Made by a program: the position numbers and the translations under genes. Under the pieces are notes generated by a model. That model was not told the origin of the DNA. It saw only the letters and a program-made list of their open reading frames with translations, and searched no databases. 64,000 nt of DNA from contig NZ_VOAK01000011.1 of NCBI RefSeq assembly GCF_007859075.1, positions 744,001 to 808,000 on the forward strand, in the 5' to 3' direction. Below are positions 32,446 to 40,729 of this stretch, piece by piece (within the stretch, counting starts at the first letter, position 1; every line of letters begins with the position of its first letter). Source of the stretch: Gemmobacter aquaticus (GTDB taxonomy: Bacteria > Pseudomonadota > Alphaproteobacteria > Rhodobacterales > Rhodobacteraceae).

Positions 32446-33221
32446 TGCCATTGATCCTGCCAGTCGCGCCGGTGGCGCCGACGCTATCAAACCCCGCGAC
32501 ATTCGAGACCGATTGCTCCGCATTTCTCGCATGGATGAAGGATGTTCGGGATGATCTATCCGGCACAGTCATGGTGCCGGGGGATTTCGGCATCGGAGGC
32601 TCGGCGGTAAACCTCACCTCTGCCGAGACGTTTGCAGCAGCGGAGAACACGACGCATGTGCTCGGCAATGCCTCGGTCTCCAGCGTTCCGACAGACGCAC
32701 CGACGAGTGGTAATGCGCACGTCGGGCTGTCGCTACGGTCAGCATCGGCGCGCGGCATGCAGATGCTGGCTTCTATAACCGGGGGATCCAAGGCGTTATT
32801 CTGGCGGGCCAAAGACACGACGTATTCGGCATGGGCCAAGGTCTACGACAGCCTCAATATCCTCGGCACGGTAAGCCAGTCGGGCGGCATCCCGACCGGG
32901 GCGATAATAGAGCGCGGCAGCAACGCGAACGGGGCCTATGTGCGTTTTGCTGACGGGACGCAGATTTGCCAATCCCCGGAGTACACCCACGATGCGACGA
33001 CAGCGAGCGGGAACGTGTTCACGTCCGGTAGCCAGACCTGGACCTACCCTGCCGCATTCGCGTCAGGCACAGTTGTCTCCGCAGGCGGCGCCACAAATGA
33101 TGTGCGCTGCTGGATTGCAGGAAACAGCGGTGGGAGTACCAGCTTTCTGTACGCCATCATGTCCTCGGTCAGCGTGTCCGCGCGCCAGGCCCGACTCTTC
33201 GCTTATGGCCGCTGGTACTAA
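32445..33221 (+). CDS. Tail fibre-like protein (258 aa)
   Basis: The 258-residue protein starts in a TGATG overlap with the tail tip gene. It has a proline-rich N-terminus, a Ser/Thr/Gly-rich middle with THVLGNASVSSVPTDAP and SGNAHVGLSLRSAS, and a C-terminal region (RFADGTQICQSPEYTHDA, then TWTYPAAFASGTVVSAGG) like the tip domains of short tail fibres. It likely forms a trimeric fibre, by analogy with fibre proteins. Confidence 0.75.
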   Translation: MPLILPVAPVAPTLSNPATFETDCSAFLAWMKDVRDDLSGTVMVPGDFGIGGSAVNLTSAETFAAAENTTHVLGNASVSSVPTDAPTSGNAHVGLSLRSASARGMQMLASITGGSKALFWRAKDTTYSAWAKVYDSLNILGTVSQSGGIPTGAIIERGSNANGAYVRFADGTQICQSPEYTHDATTASGNVFTSGSQTWTYPAAFASGTVVSAGGATNDVRCWIAGNSGGSTSFLYAIMSSVSVSARQARLFAYGRWY

Positions 33222-33233
33222 GGAGACAACCAC

Positions 33234-33830
33234 ATGCGCATCCATTTCTCGCCCATCTTCGCCGATGGTTCGCTTTCGCTTGCCCGCGAGGGCGATACGC
33301 TTGTCATCGATGGCGAGGCCTTCGACTTCAGTCAGCTGGCCGAGGGCCATGTTTTGCCCCGTGCCGCGGTGTCCTGCGCCATGGTGGCGTCGGACGTCAC
33401 GCGGCAGGATGGCCAGATCGTGCTGACGCTGCTTCTGCCTCACGGCTCCGATGCCGCCGAGGCCATCCGCTTCCCGGCGCCGGTTGATCTGGTCGAGGAT
33501 GGCCCTGTCGACGCGCCGGGTCTGACCCAGCCGAACGAGGCCACGACGATCGGGGATATCGACTGGCAGCAGTCCTACAACCCCGGTGCGCCGGTCATCC
33601 CGGCCGAGGTGAGCCGATTTCAGGCGCGCGCAGCGCTGCACATCGCAGGGCTTCTGCCTTCGGTCGAGGCGGCTCTTGCTGCCGCCGACCCGCTGGCGCA
33701 GATCGCCTGGGCCGATGCGCAGGTGTTCCGCCGCGACAGTCCGACCATTGCCGCTCTTTCTGCGGCGATTGGCATGACCGAGGCGCAGATTGATGCCCTG
33801 TTCTTGGCGGCGGCGCAGATACAGGCCTGA
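33234..33830 (+). CDS. Phage tail-associated protein, possibly fibre-assembly (198 aa)
   Basis: The start at 33234 lies behind AAGGAGA, a good ribosome binding site. The protein has strands in the first half (MRIHFSPIFADGSLSLAREG) and helices in the second (AQVFRRDSPTIAALSAAIGM). It sits directly after a fibre-like gene, the usual place of fibre chaperones, and a C-terminal helical domain of this size occurs in such proteins. It could also be a structural tail protein. It ends before a terminator. Confidence 0.65.
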   Translation: MRIHFSPIFADGSLSLAREGDTLVIDGEAFDFSQLAEGHVLPRAAVSCAMVASDVTRQDGQIVLTLLLPHGSDAAEAIRFPAPVDLVEDGPVDAPGLTQPNEATTIGDIDWQQSYNPGAPVIPAEVSRFQARAALHIAGLLPSVEAALAAADPLAQIAWADAQVFRRDSPTIAALSAAIGMTEAQIDALFLAAAQIQA

Positions 33831-33856
33831 CACGCCGCCACCCTGACGACCATCCA

Positions 33857-33876
33857 CCCGCCGCCGGCGGGTTTTT
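33857..33876 (+). terminator. Rho-independent terminator
   Basis: The stem CCCGCC/GGCGGG (33857-33871) is followed by TTTTT (33872-33876). It ends tail transcripts and lies within a few bases of the start of the lysis genes. Confidence 0.7.
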
Positions 33877-33878
33877 CT

Positions 33879-34259
33879 ATGCGAAACACCGATACGAGCG
33901 GGGCAGCGGTGAGTGACTTCCAGACGATATTCAGTGAGCGCGGGCTGATCCTCGCGGTATTCGGGGCATTGGGCGGCGCGGTTCGATCCGCCGCCCTCAA
34001 GACGACCTGGCGCGAGGGGATGCGGGTCGTGTTCATCGGCAGCGTCACGGCCTTCTGTGTCGGGGCCTTCGGGCCGCAGCTGCTCAAGCCGTGGCTTGGG
34101 GAATTGCCCGAGAACGGCCCAAGCAGCGGTACCCTCGGGATGCTCTGCGCCTCTGCCTTCTTCGTCGGCCTGTTGGCCGTGACCATCATCGAGAGGCTCG
34201 CCTCGGGCAAGCCGATCCTTGCCAGGGAGGATGAACCGGATGAAGCAGCGGGAAAATGA
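33879..34259 (+). CDS. Holin-like membrane protein
   Basis: The 126-residue protein has two to three hydrophobic segments (GLILAVFGALGGAVRSAAL, VVFIGSVTAFCVGAFG and LGMLCASAFFVGLLAVTII). It lies one gene before the endolysin, after a terminator, so a holin that opens the inner membrane for the endolysin is the likely role. A GTG at 33909 (VSDFQTIFSE) is an alternative start. The family is not certain. Confidence 0.65.
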   Translation: MRNTDTSGAAVSDFQTIFSERGLILAVFGALGGAVRSAALKTTWREGMRVVFIGSVTAFCVGAFGPQLLKPWLGELPENGPSSGTLGMLCASAFFVGLLAVTIIERLASGKPILAREDEPDEAAGK

Positions 34260-34401
34260 CACGCAGGGCGCGGCAAAGCCCATCCTGCGACGGCCCAAGG
34301 CCAGCCCCTGCGAAGACTTCTGGCACACGCTCGCGGTCGGGGTGCCGATCGCTGGCCTGCTGTTCCTGATCCTGCCCGGCCTCTTCGCCCACTTCTTCTG
34401 A
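34240..34401 (+). CDS. Small membrane protein in lysis cassette (53 aa)
   Basis: The start at 34240 lies nine bases after AGGGAGG and overlaps the end of the holin-like gene. The 53-residue product has a basic N-terminal half (MKQRENDTQGAAKPILRRP) and one hydrophobic segment (LAVGVPIAGLLFLILPGLF). It may be an antiholin, pinholin or spanin part; the sequence does not tell. It is followed by a terminator. Confidence 0.55.
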   Translation: MKQRENDTQGAAKPILRRPKASPCEDFWHTLAVGVPIAGLLFLILPGLFAHFF

Positions 34402-34425
34402 TCGGTCGATAGATCGACCCCTACG

Positions 34426-34450
34426 GCCCCGCCATCGTGCGGGGCTTTTT
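34426..34450 (+). terminator. Rho-independent terminator
   Basis: GCCCCGC (34426-34432) pairs with GCGGGGC (34439-34445) and is followed by five T residues. It lies just ahead of the endolysin start, so the endolysin probably has its own promoter or depends on read-through. Confidence 0.8.
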
Positions 34451-34464
34451 CATTGGAGACTGAC

Positions 34465-35166
34465 ATGCCCGACCTCGATCTGGGCCACACCCGGCTGATC
34501 ATCGCGACAGCCGACCGGCTCGGCCTGTCCATTCAACAGACGGCCTATGTGCTGGCCACGTCCTTCTGGGAAACCAACCGGACGATGCAGCCCGTCGAAG
34601 AGGCCTTTTACCTCGGGGCCAAGGCCGAACGGTATAGGCAGGGTCTGCGCTATTACCCGTGGCATGGGCGCGGCTTCGTGCAGCTGACCTGGGAACGGAA
34701 CTACATCCGCGCCGGGCAAGAGATCGGTGTCGATCTGATCACCGATCCGGATCGCGCCATGGATCCGCAGATCGCGGCCGAGGTGCTGGTGCGCGGATCG
34801 CGGGATGGTTGGTTCACCGGCAAGAAGCTCTCGCACTACATCGCCGCCGCCAAAGCCGACTATGTCAGCGCCCGGCGCATCATCAACGGCACCGATTGCG
34901 CCCGCCAGATCGCCGATATCGCGCTGGACTATGAAAACGCCCTGACGCCGGAGCCCGACTATCCCGCGATCCGCCGCGGCTCGCGTGGTGCGGCCGTGGC
35001 CTTGGCGCAGGGCCTGCTGGCCGCCCTCGGCTATGAAGTCACGCCTGATGGCATCTTTGGTGCCCGCACCGATGCAGCCATGCGCGCATTTCAGAAATCC
35101 GCTGGCCTGACGGCTGACGGCATCTGCGGTCCCAAGACCTGGGCCCCGCTTCTCCCTGAAGGCTGA
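34465..35166 (+). CDS. Endolysin: GH19-type muramidase/chitinase-like domain with peptidoglycan-binding domain
   Basis: The start at 34465 gives 233 residues. Residues 20-150 are a GH19-type lysozyme domain, with a catalytic-like Glu in TSFWETNRT (Glu36) and the conserved HGRGFVQLTWERNY block. Residues about 165-233 are a PG_binding_1 domain (PAIRRGSRGAAVALAQGLL, TPDGIFGARTDAAMRAFQK). It should cut cell-wall glycan at the end of infection. It has no signal peptide, so it needs a holin, consistent with the membrane genes on both sides. Confidence 0.93.
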   Translation: MPDLDLGHTRLIIATADRLGLSIQQTAYVLATSFWETNRTMQPVEEAFYLGAKAERYRQGLRYYPWHGRGFVQLTWERNYIRAGQEIGVDLITDPDRAMDPQIAAEVLVRGSRDGWFTGKKLSHYIAAAKADYVSARRIINGTDCARQIADIALDYENALTPEPDYPAIRRGSRGAAVALAQGLLAALGYEVTPDGIFGARTDAAMRAFQKSAGLTADGICGPKTWAPLLPEG

Positions 35167-35177
35167 AAGGAAACCCC

Positions 35178-35513
35178 ATGAACGTCCTGCAATACCTCGA
35201 CTCGGCGCTGGTCCTGCTTGCGCCGATGCTGACCGACTTGATCGCCGCAGGCCTCACGGCGCTGGTGGCGATCGTGCTCATGGCCGTGCGCCGCTATGTC
35301 GGCCTGCGCGCCGAGGCCATCCTGCGTGATGCGCTCAATCAGGCCATCACCACCGGCGCCGCACAGGCCCCTGCGTCTGCACCCATGGCTGAGGCGGCAA
35401 AGGCCGCTGTCGAATACGCCAAGCGATCGAGCCCGACCGCGATCAAGAAGCTCGGTGCGACTGAGGATGTGCTTCTCGACAAGGCCCGAGCGGCCATCAA
35501 GGCGTTGAAGTGA
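35178..35513 (+). CDS. Membrane protein of lysis module, holin LLH-like
   Basis: The 111-residue protein has one membrane segment (LDSALVLLAPMLTDLIAAG, TALVAIVLMAV) followed by a basic helix and an amphipathic C-terminus (AKAAVEYAKRSSPTAIK, VLLDKARAAIKALK). This layout resembles LLH-type phage holins. It starts behind GAAAGGAAAC, 11 bases after the endolysin. It could be a second holin or a spanin-like protein. Confidence 0.6.
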   Translation: MNVLQYLDSALVLLAPMLTDLIAAGLTALVAIVLMAVRRYVGLRAEAILRDALNQAITTGAAQAPASAPMAEAAKAAVEYAKRSSPTAIKKLGATEDVLLDKARAAIKALK

Positions 35514-35599
35514 CGCCCCGCCCAAACTGGCCTTCGGGCTGGTGGATCGCCCCTGCCTTGCTGGTGGGGGCGGTGATCTGGATCTGCATTCTGATGTGA
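35510..35599 (+). CDS. Tiny membrane protein (29 aa)
   Basis: A 29-residue frame starts with GTG in a GTGA overlap with the gene before. It reads as a short polar head (VTPRPNWPSGWW) and one hydrophobic segment (IAPALLVGAVIWICILM). It is likely translated by coupling and may be a lysis accessory peptide. Evidence is only the overlap and the hydrophobic segment. Confidence 0.4.
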   Translation: MTPRPNWPSGWWIAPALLVGAVIWICILM

Positions 35600-35606
35600 G
35601 GGCGGC

Positions 35607-35930
35607 ATGGCCGACGACGAGATCGAACTCAACAAAGGGTCGGACAAGAAATTCTCGATCGAATGGGAGGAAGAGGACGAGGCCGGCAACATCGGGCCGA
35701 TGAACCTGACAGGCGGCATCGTCTCGATCTTCGACGCGCATACGGCACTGGATGGCCACCTGACTGCGACATTGGACCCGGACCCGACGACCGGGCTGAT
35801 CCATTTCCGACTGAACTGGAACGCCGCCATGCCCAAGGGCCGGGTCATGTCGTTCCGGGCCAAGGTGACGTTCCCCGACGACGACAACTTTGACGAAACA
35901 TCCCTGCCGATCTGGGTGCTGGTCAAATGA
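35607..35930 (+). CDS. Phage tail/baseplate-like protein (107 aa)
   Basis: The 107-residue protein begins with MADDEIELNKGSDKKFSIEW and is beta-rich (GIVSIFDAHTALDGHLTATL, then MSFRAKVTFPDDDNF). The pattern, a small domain with an Asp/Glu-rich first strand, resembles N-terminal domains of tail or baseplate proteins. It overlaps the next gene by four bases. The function is unknown. Confidence 0.65.
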   Translation: MADDEIELNKGSDKKFSIEWEEEDEAGNIGPMNLTGGIVSIFDAHTALDGHLTATLDPDPTTGLIHFRLNWNAAMPKGRVMSFRAKVTFPDDDNFDETSLPIWVLVK

Positions 35931-36154
35931 GTGATCGCGTCATCAAGGTTCTCACCCGCCCGGCACAGGTCCTGAAGGTTCAGACCCGCAAGGTCACGCT
36001 GAAGGTGTTGCAGCGTGGTGCGCGGGGTCCGGCTGGACGTGACAGCAACAGCACCGGCGGCGTCAGCGCCGAAACCGTCCAATCCATGATCGACGCGGAG
36101 GTCGGACCCACGGCGCCCGACCCGACCCTGATCTTTGACCAATACCTGATCTGA
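35927..36154 (+). CDS. Small tail-associated protein (75 aa)
   Basis: The 75-residue protein starts in an ATGA overlap. It has a basic first half (MSDRVIKVLTRPAQVLKVQT) followed by RGARGPAGRDSNSTGG, a collagen-like Gly-rich stretch, and a C-terminal helix (SAETVQSMIDAEVG). This looks like a hinge or adaptor of a tail fibre. It lies before two long fibre-like genes. Confidence 0.55.
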   Translation: MSDRVIKVLTRPAQVLKVQTRKVTLKVLQRGARGPAGRDSNSTGGVSAETVQSMIDAEVGPTAPDPTLIFDQYLI

Positions 36155-36163
36155 GGAAATCCC

Positions 36164-36694
36164 ATGTCCCTTATTCAACGGATTACCGACCTCGCGCAGC
36201 GCGTGGCGGTCGAATGCAAGGCCCTGCGCACGCTGGTAAACGGCAATGCCGCCGATCTCTCTGCACTGACCACCACGGCGAAGGGCAACCTGGTGCTGGC
36301 GGTCAACGAGCTGAAGTCGGCGATCGATGCGCTGGTGGCGGGCGGCGGTGCCGCGATCAATGATGCGACCACAACAACCACGACCACCTGGTCCTCGTCC
36401 AAGATCGCGACCGAGATCGGTGATGAGATCGCGACCGCACTGGCTGCACTGACGTCTGGCGCCCCGGGCGCGCTCGATACGCTGGACGAGCTTGCGGCCG
36501 CCCTTGGCGACGATGCCAACTTCGCCTCGACCATCACCACGGCGCTTGGCAACCGCGTGCGTGTGGATGCGGCCCAATCACTGACCACCCCGCAACAGGT
36601 GCAGGCCCGGTCGAACATCGGGGCGCAGTCGGCGGCCGAGATCGGAGATCCGGAAACCAACTATGTGACCACCTTCAACGCCGGGCTGATCTGA
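36164..36694 (+). CDS. Tail fibre stem-like coiled-coil protein (176 aa)
   Basis: The 176-residue protein is rich in Ala, Thr and Asp and has a coiled-coil N-terminus (SLIQRITDLAQRVAVECKAL), then NDATTTTTTTWSSSKI and ALDTLDELAAALGDDANF. The last pattern is a repeat motif common in phage tail fibre stems. It follows the small tail protein and precedes a longer fibre gene. It likely forms the trimeric shaft. Confidence 0.75.
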   Translation: MSLIQRITDLAQRVAVECKALRTLVNGNAADLSALTTTAKGNLVLAVNELKSAIDALVAGGGAAINDATTTTTTTWSSSKIATEIGDEIATALAALTSGAPGALDTLDELAAALGDDANFASTITTALGNRVRVDAAQSLTTPQQVQARSNIGAQSAAEIGDPETNYVTTFNAGLI

Positions 36695-36695
36695 C

Positions 36696-37805
36696 ATGGC
36701 GCTCGCAGACCGTGTGACGGCGCTCGCGGTCGCCATACGCGACAAGATCAATACGATGATGCCGCGTCTGCTGCCTTCGGGCGGCACGACCGGGCAGGTC
36801 TTGGCCAAGATCGACGGCGTGGCCTTCAACGTGTCGTGGCAGACGATCGCCGCAAGCGGGGCAACGATCACGGTCTTCACGGATCAAGCTCTGTTCGATG
36901 CCTACACGCCTGCGGCTGGTGAAATCGCGGTCCTCGATGGCGATGGCCTTCTGTATCTGACCCTGCCGACCGACAATGCCGCGCCTGCCACGCCCGTGGC
37001 GGATAACGTGACCATCTTCGGGGCGAAGGTCACGATTGCCCGCGACCTGCCGGCATGGAAGGATCCGGACGGGCGTGTCCACCAGATACAGGGCTGGCTC
37101 GGCAGTCGGCGGGTCGGGAAGATCGTGCCGATCGCGGCCAGCACCACGGTCGGCACCGTCGGGCTTGGCATCACGGCTACCGGCACCGCGACGGCGGCAG
37201 CGATCGCCGCGACGAACATCCACACGGCGACAAACCGCGTGAACTACCTGGTGACGACCGCCGCCACCTCTGCCGTCGCAGGTTGGCGGCAGGGCACGGC
37301 AAACCACTTCATCGGGGCGGCTGGCGCGCTGTTCGGCGGTTTCCACTACATTACCAAATTCGGGCGCCCCACGGGTGTTGCCGCTGTTGCCACCTTGCGC
37401 GGCTTCACCGGCTTTGCCGCGGCGACAGGTGCCCCGACTGATGCTGAACCTTCGGCCATCGTGTCCATGATCGGGGTCGGCTGCGATGCGGCCGATGCGA
37501 ACTACCAGATCATGCACAATGACGGCAGCGGCGCAGCAACGAAGATCGACACCGGGTTCCCGAAGAACACGGCCGACGCCACTGAGATGTATGAGTTGCA
37601 GCTCTATGCGCCGCGCGGCCGGGGCGGTCGAGTCGACTATGTGTTCAAGCGCCTGTCGGACGGGGTCAGCGTGTCGGGTTCGATCACCACCAACCTGCCG
37701 ACCGACACGACGATGCTGGCCCCGCGCGGCTGGTACTCGGTGGGCGGCACGTCCAGCGTGATCGGCTATTCGCTGGGCGACACCACCGTCGAGGGGGAGT
37801 GGTGA
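36696..37805 (+). CDS. Tail fibre-like protein (369 aa)
   Basis: The 369-residue protein has an N-terminal helical and fibre-adaptor region (MALADRVTALAVAIRDKIN, then SGGTTGQVLAKIDG) typical of prophage tail fibres. The remainder is beta-rich and Gly/Ala-rich (STTVGTVGLGITATGTATAA, AVAGWRQGTANHFIGAAG), and ends with a YSVGGTSSVIGYSLGDTT-type tip. It is a likely receptor-binding protein. No enzymatic motif is seen. Confidence 0.75.
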   Translation: MALADRVTALAVAIRDKINTMMPRLLPSGGTTGQVLAKIDGVAFNVSWQTIAASGATITVFTDQALFDAYTPAAGEIAVLDGDGLLYLTLPTDNAAPATPVADNVTIFGAKVTIARDLPAWKDPDGRVHQIQGWLGSRRVGKIVPIAASTTVGTVGLGITATGTATAAAIAATNIHTATNRVNYLVTTAATSAVAGWRQGTANHFIGAAGALFGGFHYITKFGRPTGVAAVATLRGFTGFAAATGAPTDAEPSAIVSMIGVGCDAADANYQIMHNDGSGAATKIDTGFPKNTADATEMYELQLYAPRGRGGRVDYVFKRLSDGVSVSGSITTNLPTDTTMLAPRGWYSVGGTSSVIGYSLGDTTVEGEW

Positions 37806-37806
37806 C

Positions 37807-38535
37807 ATGCCGAAGCTGAACCTGCGATCGGCCCTGCGCATCAAGCTGCCCGCTGGCGAGGTCAGGCAACTGAAGGGCGACGGCTTCGCGTGGCCTGAGG
37901 CCGGGGCTTCCGCGCCACCGGTTGGCCCTGCGGCGTGGTTCACCCCTGCCGATCCGATTCAGGTCACGCCATCCAGCCCGCCGCAGTTCTACAAAGGCAC
38001 CTTCGCCTGGTCCTATCGCTATGCAGCTGGCCAGCTGGATGCGCCTCCGACGCTGCGCATGTTCTACACGGGGCAGGGCTGCACAGTCTTTGTGAACGGG
38101 CACAACGATGTGAGCGGGCGCAGCGTGGCGGCCAGCGGCTATTCATGGGGCTGGTCGCCCGCGACTTTCACCTTTGTCGGCCCAGATGTTCATCTGCTCT
38201 TTCCGGGCGGCACGAATAGCTTCGTCTTCGTCTTTGATACGGCCGGTGGGCTGTCAGGCGGTGCGACGGCGCAGGTCTGGCACAACGGCGTTCTGGTCAT
38301 GCAATCGACTTCGGCCATGCCGGACTTCGCCATGTGGAACCTGTTCTTCATGGGCGACGAGAACGGGGTGAACCAGATCCCCGGCGAGACACAGGGCTAC
38401 TGGTGGTCGAATGACACAGTGGTCGATCCCGCCACGGTCTTTGCTGAGCTGTTCGACGGGGCAAACGGTATGCTCGATCTGGTCGACACGACGATCGGGG
38501 GCGTGATGCCGGATGCTGTGCAGATCGGCCCGTGA
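37807..38535 (+). CDS. Tail fibre/receptor-binding accessory protein (242 aa)
   Basis: The 242-residue protein is beta-rich with many aromatic and Gly residues (TFAWSYRYAAGQLDAPPTLR, then YSWGWSPATFTFVG and HLLFPGGTNSFVFVFD). It starts directly after the previous fibre gene and is the last clear phage gene. Its pattern suggests a jelly-roll or carbohydrate-binding fold. It may be a tip protein or a fibre chaperone. Confidence 0.65.
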   Translation: MPKLNLRSALRIKLPAGEVRQLKGDGFAWPEAGASAPPVGPAAWFTPADPIQVTPSSPPQFYKGTFAWSYRYAAGQLDAPPTLRMFYTGQGCTVFVNGHNDVSGRSVAASGYSWGWSPATFTFVGPDVHLLFPGGTNSFVFVFDTAGGLSGGATAQVWHNGVLVMQSTSAMPDFAMWNLFFMGDENGVNQIPGETQGYWWSNDTVVDPATVFAELFDGANGMLDLVDTTIGGVMPDAVQIGP

Positions 38536-39452
38536 GTACGGACGGTGTATGACGGCACGATCTCGGTGGGGGGAGCATCTGAACTGGTTCTGACCGCGCG
38601 AAGAGGATCCTATGCGTCGTTGTAGAGGCATTGATTGAGACCTTAGCAAGCAATGCGCCCACTTCATTGTTCAGCCTTTCAAGGGCGCAACCAAAAGTGG
38701 AGTTGACCTAACGTAATCCATGTGCACTCTACCGCGCGGTACGAAGGGCAGGTCGCGTCAGTAACCGGAGCGAATGAATGTTGTGTATGTTGGGTTGCGC
38801 CCTCGTTTGTTTGGGCGTTTTCATATTCTTGGCTGTGATCGCCGAGACAGTGTATGTGTGGTTCTGGTCATCCGATCACGAGTTGGGTCAGCGTGACCAA
38901 GATCGCGACAGAGTCCCTCGGCCAAATGTTCGTCGGTCAAAATCATGCAATGAAGCGAACGATAGTGGCGCGGGCGTCGGGAGTGCGCAAGTTGGAGACA
39001 GGGCTGTAGTCTCTGTATTTCGGCGCCCCCGCAAGTAACCCTGTTTGCATGCCGTCGCCCGCCCGGGATTACGAGGCATGAGCGCTGGTCGCTGTGCACA
39101 GGTGATGATGCTGTTGGGTGTGGCGGCAGCCGGATTCCGGGGTGGGTGGAAGCCGCCGCCGCCACTGGCCGAGCGGGAGCAGGGTGCCCAGCCTCTTTTC
39201 AGGATGGGTCCGTTGCTGCGCTAGGTCTAGTCTGGAATCGTCTTTCTTCTGACGCGAGGGCGACAATAGATCCGAGACAGTATCTGAGGCACGTGGGGCT
39301 AGAGTTGCAGGCCTGTTACGCGACTGACGTGGTGCCGGTGCCTTTCAGATGGGGCCGGGGTGAGATTGTAGCGGACAGCTAGATTGCTGCGGTGATGAGG
39401 GCCGTATAGGACAATTCGGAACAGCCTGCGAAGCGAAGGACACATCAGAATC
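38536..39452. other. Gene-poor stretch at the right side of the prophage
   Basis: No gene can be supported firmly here. A frame at 38778-39038 could encode an 86-residue protein with an N-terminal membrane segment (LCMLGCALVCLGVFIFLAV) but lacks a clear ribosome binding site, and a frame at 39146-39382 has no recognisable features. Both have low support. The right prophage attachment site may lie in this stretch or just beyond. Confidence 0.5.
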
Positions 39453-40295
39453 ATGCCCTTGGATGAGCACATTGTTTCGACCAGCGGGGGCGCCATTGCG
39501 TTCCGGAAAACCGAGGCAGTCGTTCGCGCGTTCCTGAAATTGAACATCTTCCTTGACGAGAACTTCACGCCAACAGCCACAGGAATGGTCCCAAAACCAC
39601 CGACAAACGCGGTCGTCAGGATCGCAAAGACGGCGATCCTGGAGGAGTTCGCTCAGTTTGTCGGCGATAAGTACAATACACGAGGGGCGTTCAGCTACTG
39701 CCAGACATCGACATGGGATTTCACTTGCGGAAGATACTGCTCGATCGGTAGCAACCTTTCCGTCATGGGGGAGCGTCACCCCATGGAGTTCATCACAACA
39801 TCCTCCATCACCTATTGTTTCCGCGAAGACTGGAACAAGCCGAGCTTCTTGCATGCTCATCGAACCTTGATGGGGGGCGAGTATAGCCCGCAGATCCCGG
39901 GACTGCCAAAGACTGGTCCTATTCCTGTACTTGGGCATGATGTCTGGATCGGTTCAGGGGTGACGCTCGCGCGCGGTATCCGGATCGGGAACGGCGCGAT
40001 TGTTGCAGCCGGTGCCATCGTAACGAAAGACGTCCCGGATTATGCCATTGTCGGCGGAAATCCGGCGCGGATCATTCGAATGCGGTTTCCTGGGGAGATA
40101 ATTGGCGGGCTGCTCGCAACCGCGTGGTGGGACTATCATCCATCAGTGCTTTGGACTTGTGACTTTAAGGACCCGAAAACGTTCCTTCAGCGCTTCGCCG
40201 ATCTAAAGGAAAAAGGCGAGCTACTTGAGTGGTGTCCTAGACGGTTTAGCTGCGACGATCTGGTCGCGGCGATCAAGGCGGAGATTTCTGAGTAG
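39453..40295 (+). CDS. Hexapeptide-repeat acetyltransferase (CatB/Vat-like)
   Basis: The 280-residue protein has a left-handed beta-helix acyltransferase pattern: [40 protein letters not shown] and [20 protein letters not shown]. The HP motif with a conserved His fits CatB/Vat-type xenobiotic acetyltransferases, which move acetyl from acetyl-CoA to a hydroxyl of antibiotics or sugars. It is longer than the usual 210 residues, with N- and C-terminal extensions. It stands alone in the accessory strip, with lower GC than the chromosome, so it may be phage cargo. The substrate is not predictable; sugar or surface O-acetylation is as likely as drug resistance. Confidence 0.88.
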   Translation: MPLDEHIVSTSGGAIAFRKTEAVVRAFLKLNIFLDENFTPTATGMVPKPPTNAVVRIAKTAILEEFAQFVGDKYNTRGAFSYCQTSTWDFTCGRYCSIGSNLSVMGERHPMEFITTSSITYCFREDWNKPSFLHAHRTLMGGEYSPQIPGLPKTGPIPVLGHDVWIGSGVTLARGIRIGNGAIVAAGAIVTKDVPDYAIVGGNPARIIRMRFPGEIIGGLLATAWWDYHPSVLWTCDFKDPKTFLQRFADLKEKGELLEWCPRRFSCDDLVAAIKAEISE

Positions 40296-40397
40296 CTCGA
40301 CGGGGCAACGCCAGTGCCCGCTGCTCGAAATGAACTGGCGACGACCAGCGCTCGGGCCCACTGGTCTGCGCCATCCCACTTTGCTATGCCACGGCCC

Positions 40398-40601
40398 ATG
40401 CAAATAACCATCGATCGCGAAGCCGGCACATTCACCCTGACCGGCAAGGTCTGGGCCAACACTTATCCGCTCGAGGAGTTGCCGAAGTGGCTGGAGTTCT
40501 ACCGCCGACAGCGCGAGAGTTTCCCCAAGGCAGACGGGGCCTATGACGACATCATAGGTGTCTTGGAGCAGGGGATGAAGAGTTTGCAGCCATCGGCGTA
40601 G
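40398..40601 (+). CDS. Small protein at right edge of accessory strip (67 aa)
   Basis: The start chosen is the ATG at 40398 (MQITIDREAGTFTLTGKVWA). The 67-residue protein has a strand-strand start and a helix with NTYPLEELPKWLEFYRRQRE, followed by a short charged end. It looks like a conserved small protein rather than random sequence. A longer in-frame start adds a low-complexity stretch. Function is unknown; it may be the last gene of the element. Confidence 0.6.
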   Translation: MQITIDREAGTFTLTGKVWANTYPLEELPKWLEFYRRQRESFPKADGAYDDIIGVLEQGMKSLQPSA

Positions 40602-40729
40602 AGTATCTCAGCGACCCTTCGCGCCCTGACATCCTGCGCCGCGGTTCGACACAAAGAACGCATTGCTGCCCTTGGTCATTACCACGCGATGCGGCATAGC
40701 TTGGCCTATCACAACATGCCGGTGTCACC

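Larger units (their letters stand above)
1..38535. mobile_element. Lambda-like (siphovirus) prophage, left end outside window
   Basis: The block reads as one temperate tailed-phage genome: integrase and early cargo leftward, CI/Cro switch near 8.9 kb, replication genes rightward, then terminase, portal, capsid, tail, fibres and lysis genes in standard order. Tail genes of the G/GT type plus a long tape measure indicate a long flexible tail. The integrase is cut by the left edge, so attL lies outside. The right edge is uncertain: clear phage structural genes stop at 38535, but accessory genes up to about 40.6 kb may also belong. All main genes look intact, so it may be inducible; this is inference. 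Confidence 0.95.

Noticed and set aside
38536-38625. Open in-frame extension of the last fibre gene after its TGA stop
   Set aside because: The reading continues for about 29 codons, but this length is expected by chance in GC-rich DNA and nothing shows read-through.
39146-39382. 78-codon plus-strand frame in the gene-poor strip
   Set aside because: No ribosome binding site, no domain pattern and low-complexity start, so it is not listed as a gene.
40602-40729. Possible integrase remnant just before the TSUP gene
   Set aside because: A frame with HYHAMRHSLA-like sequence looked faintly like a recombinase end, but it is too short and lacks the catalytic residues in order.
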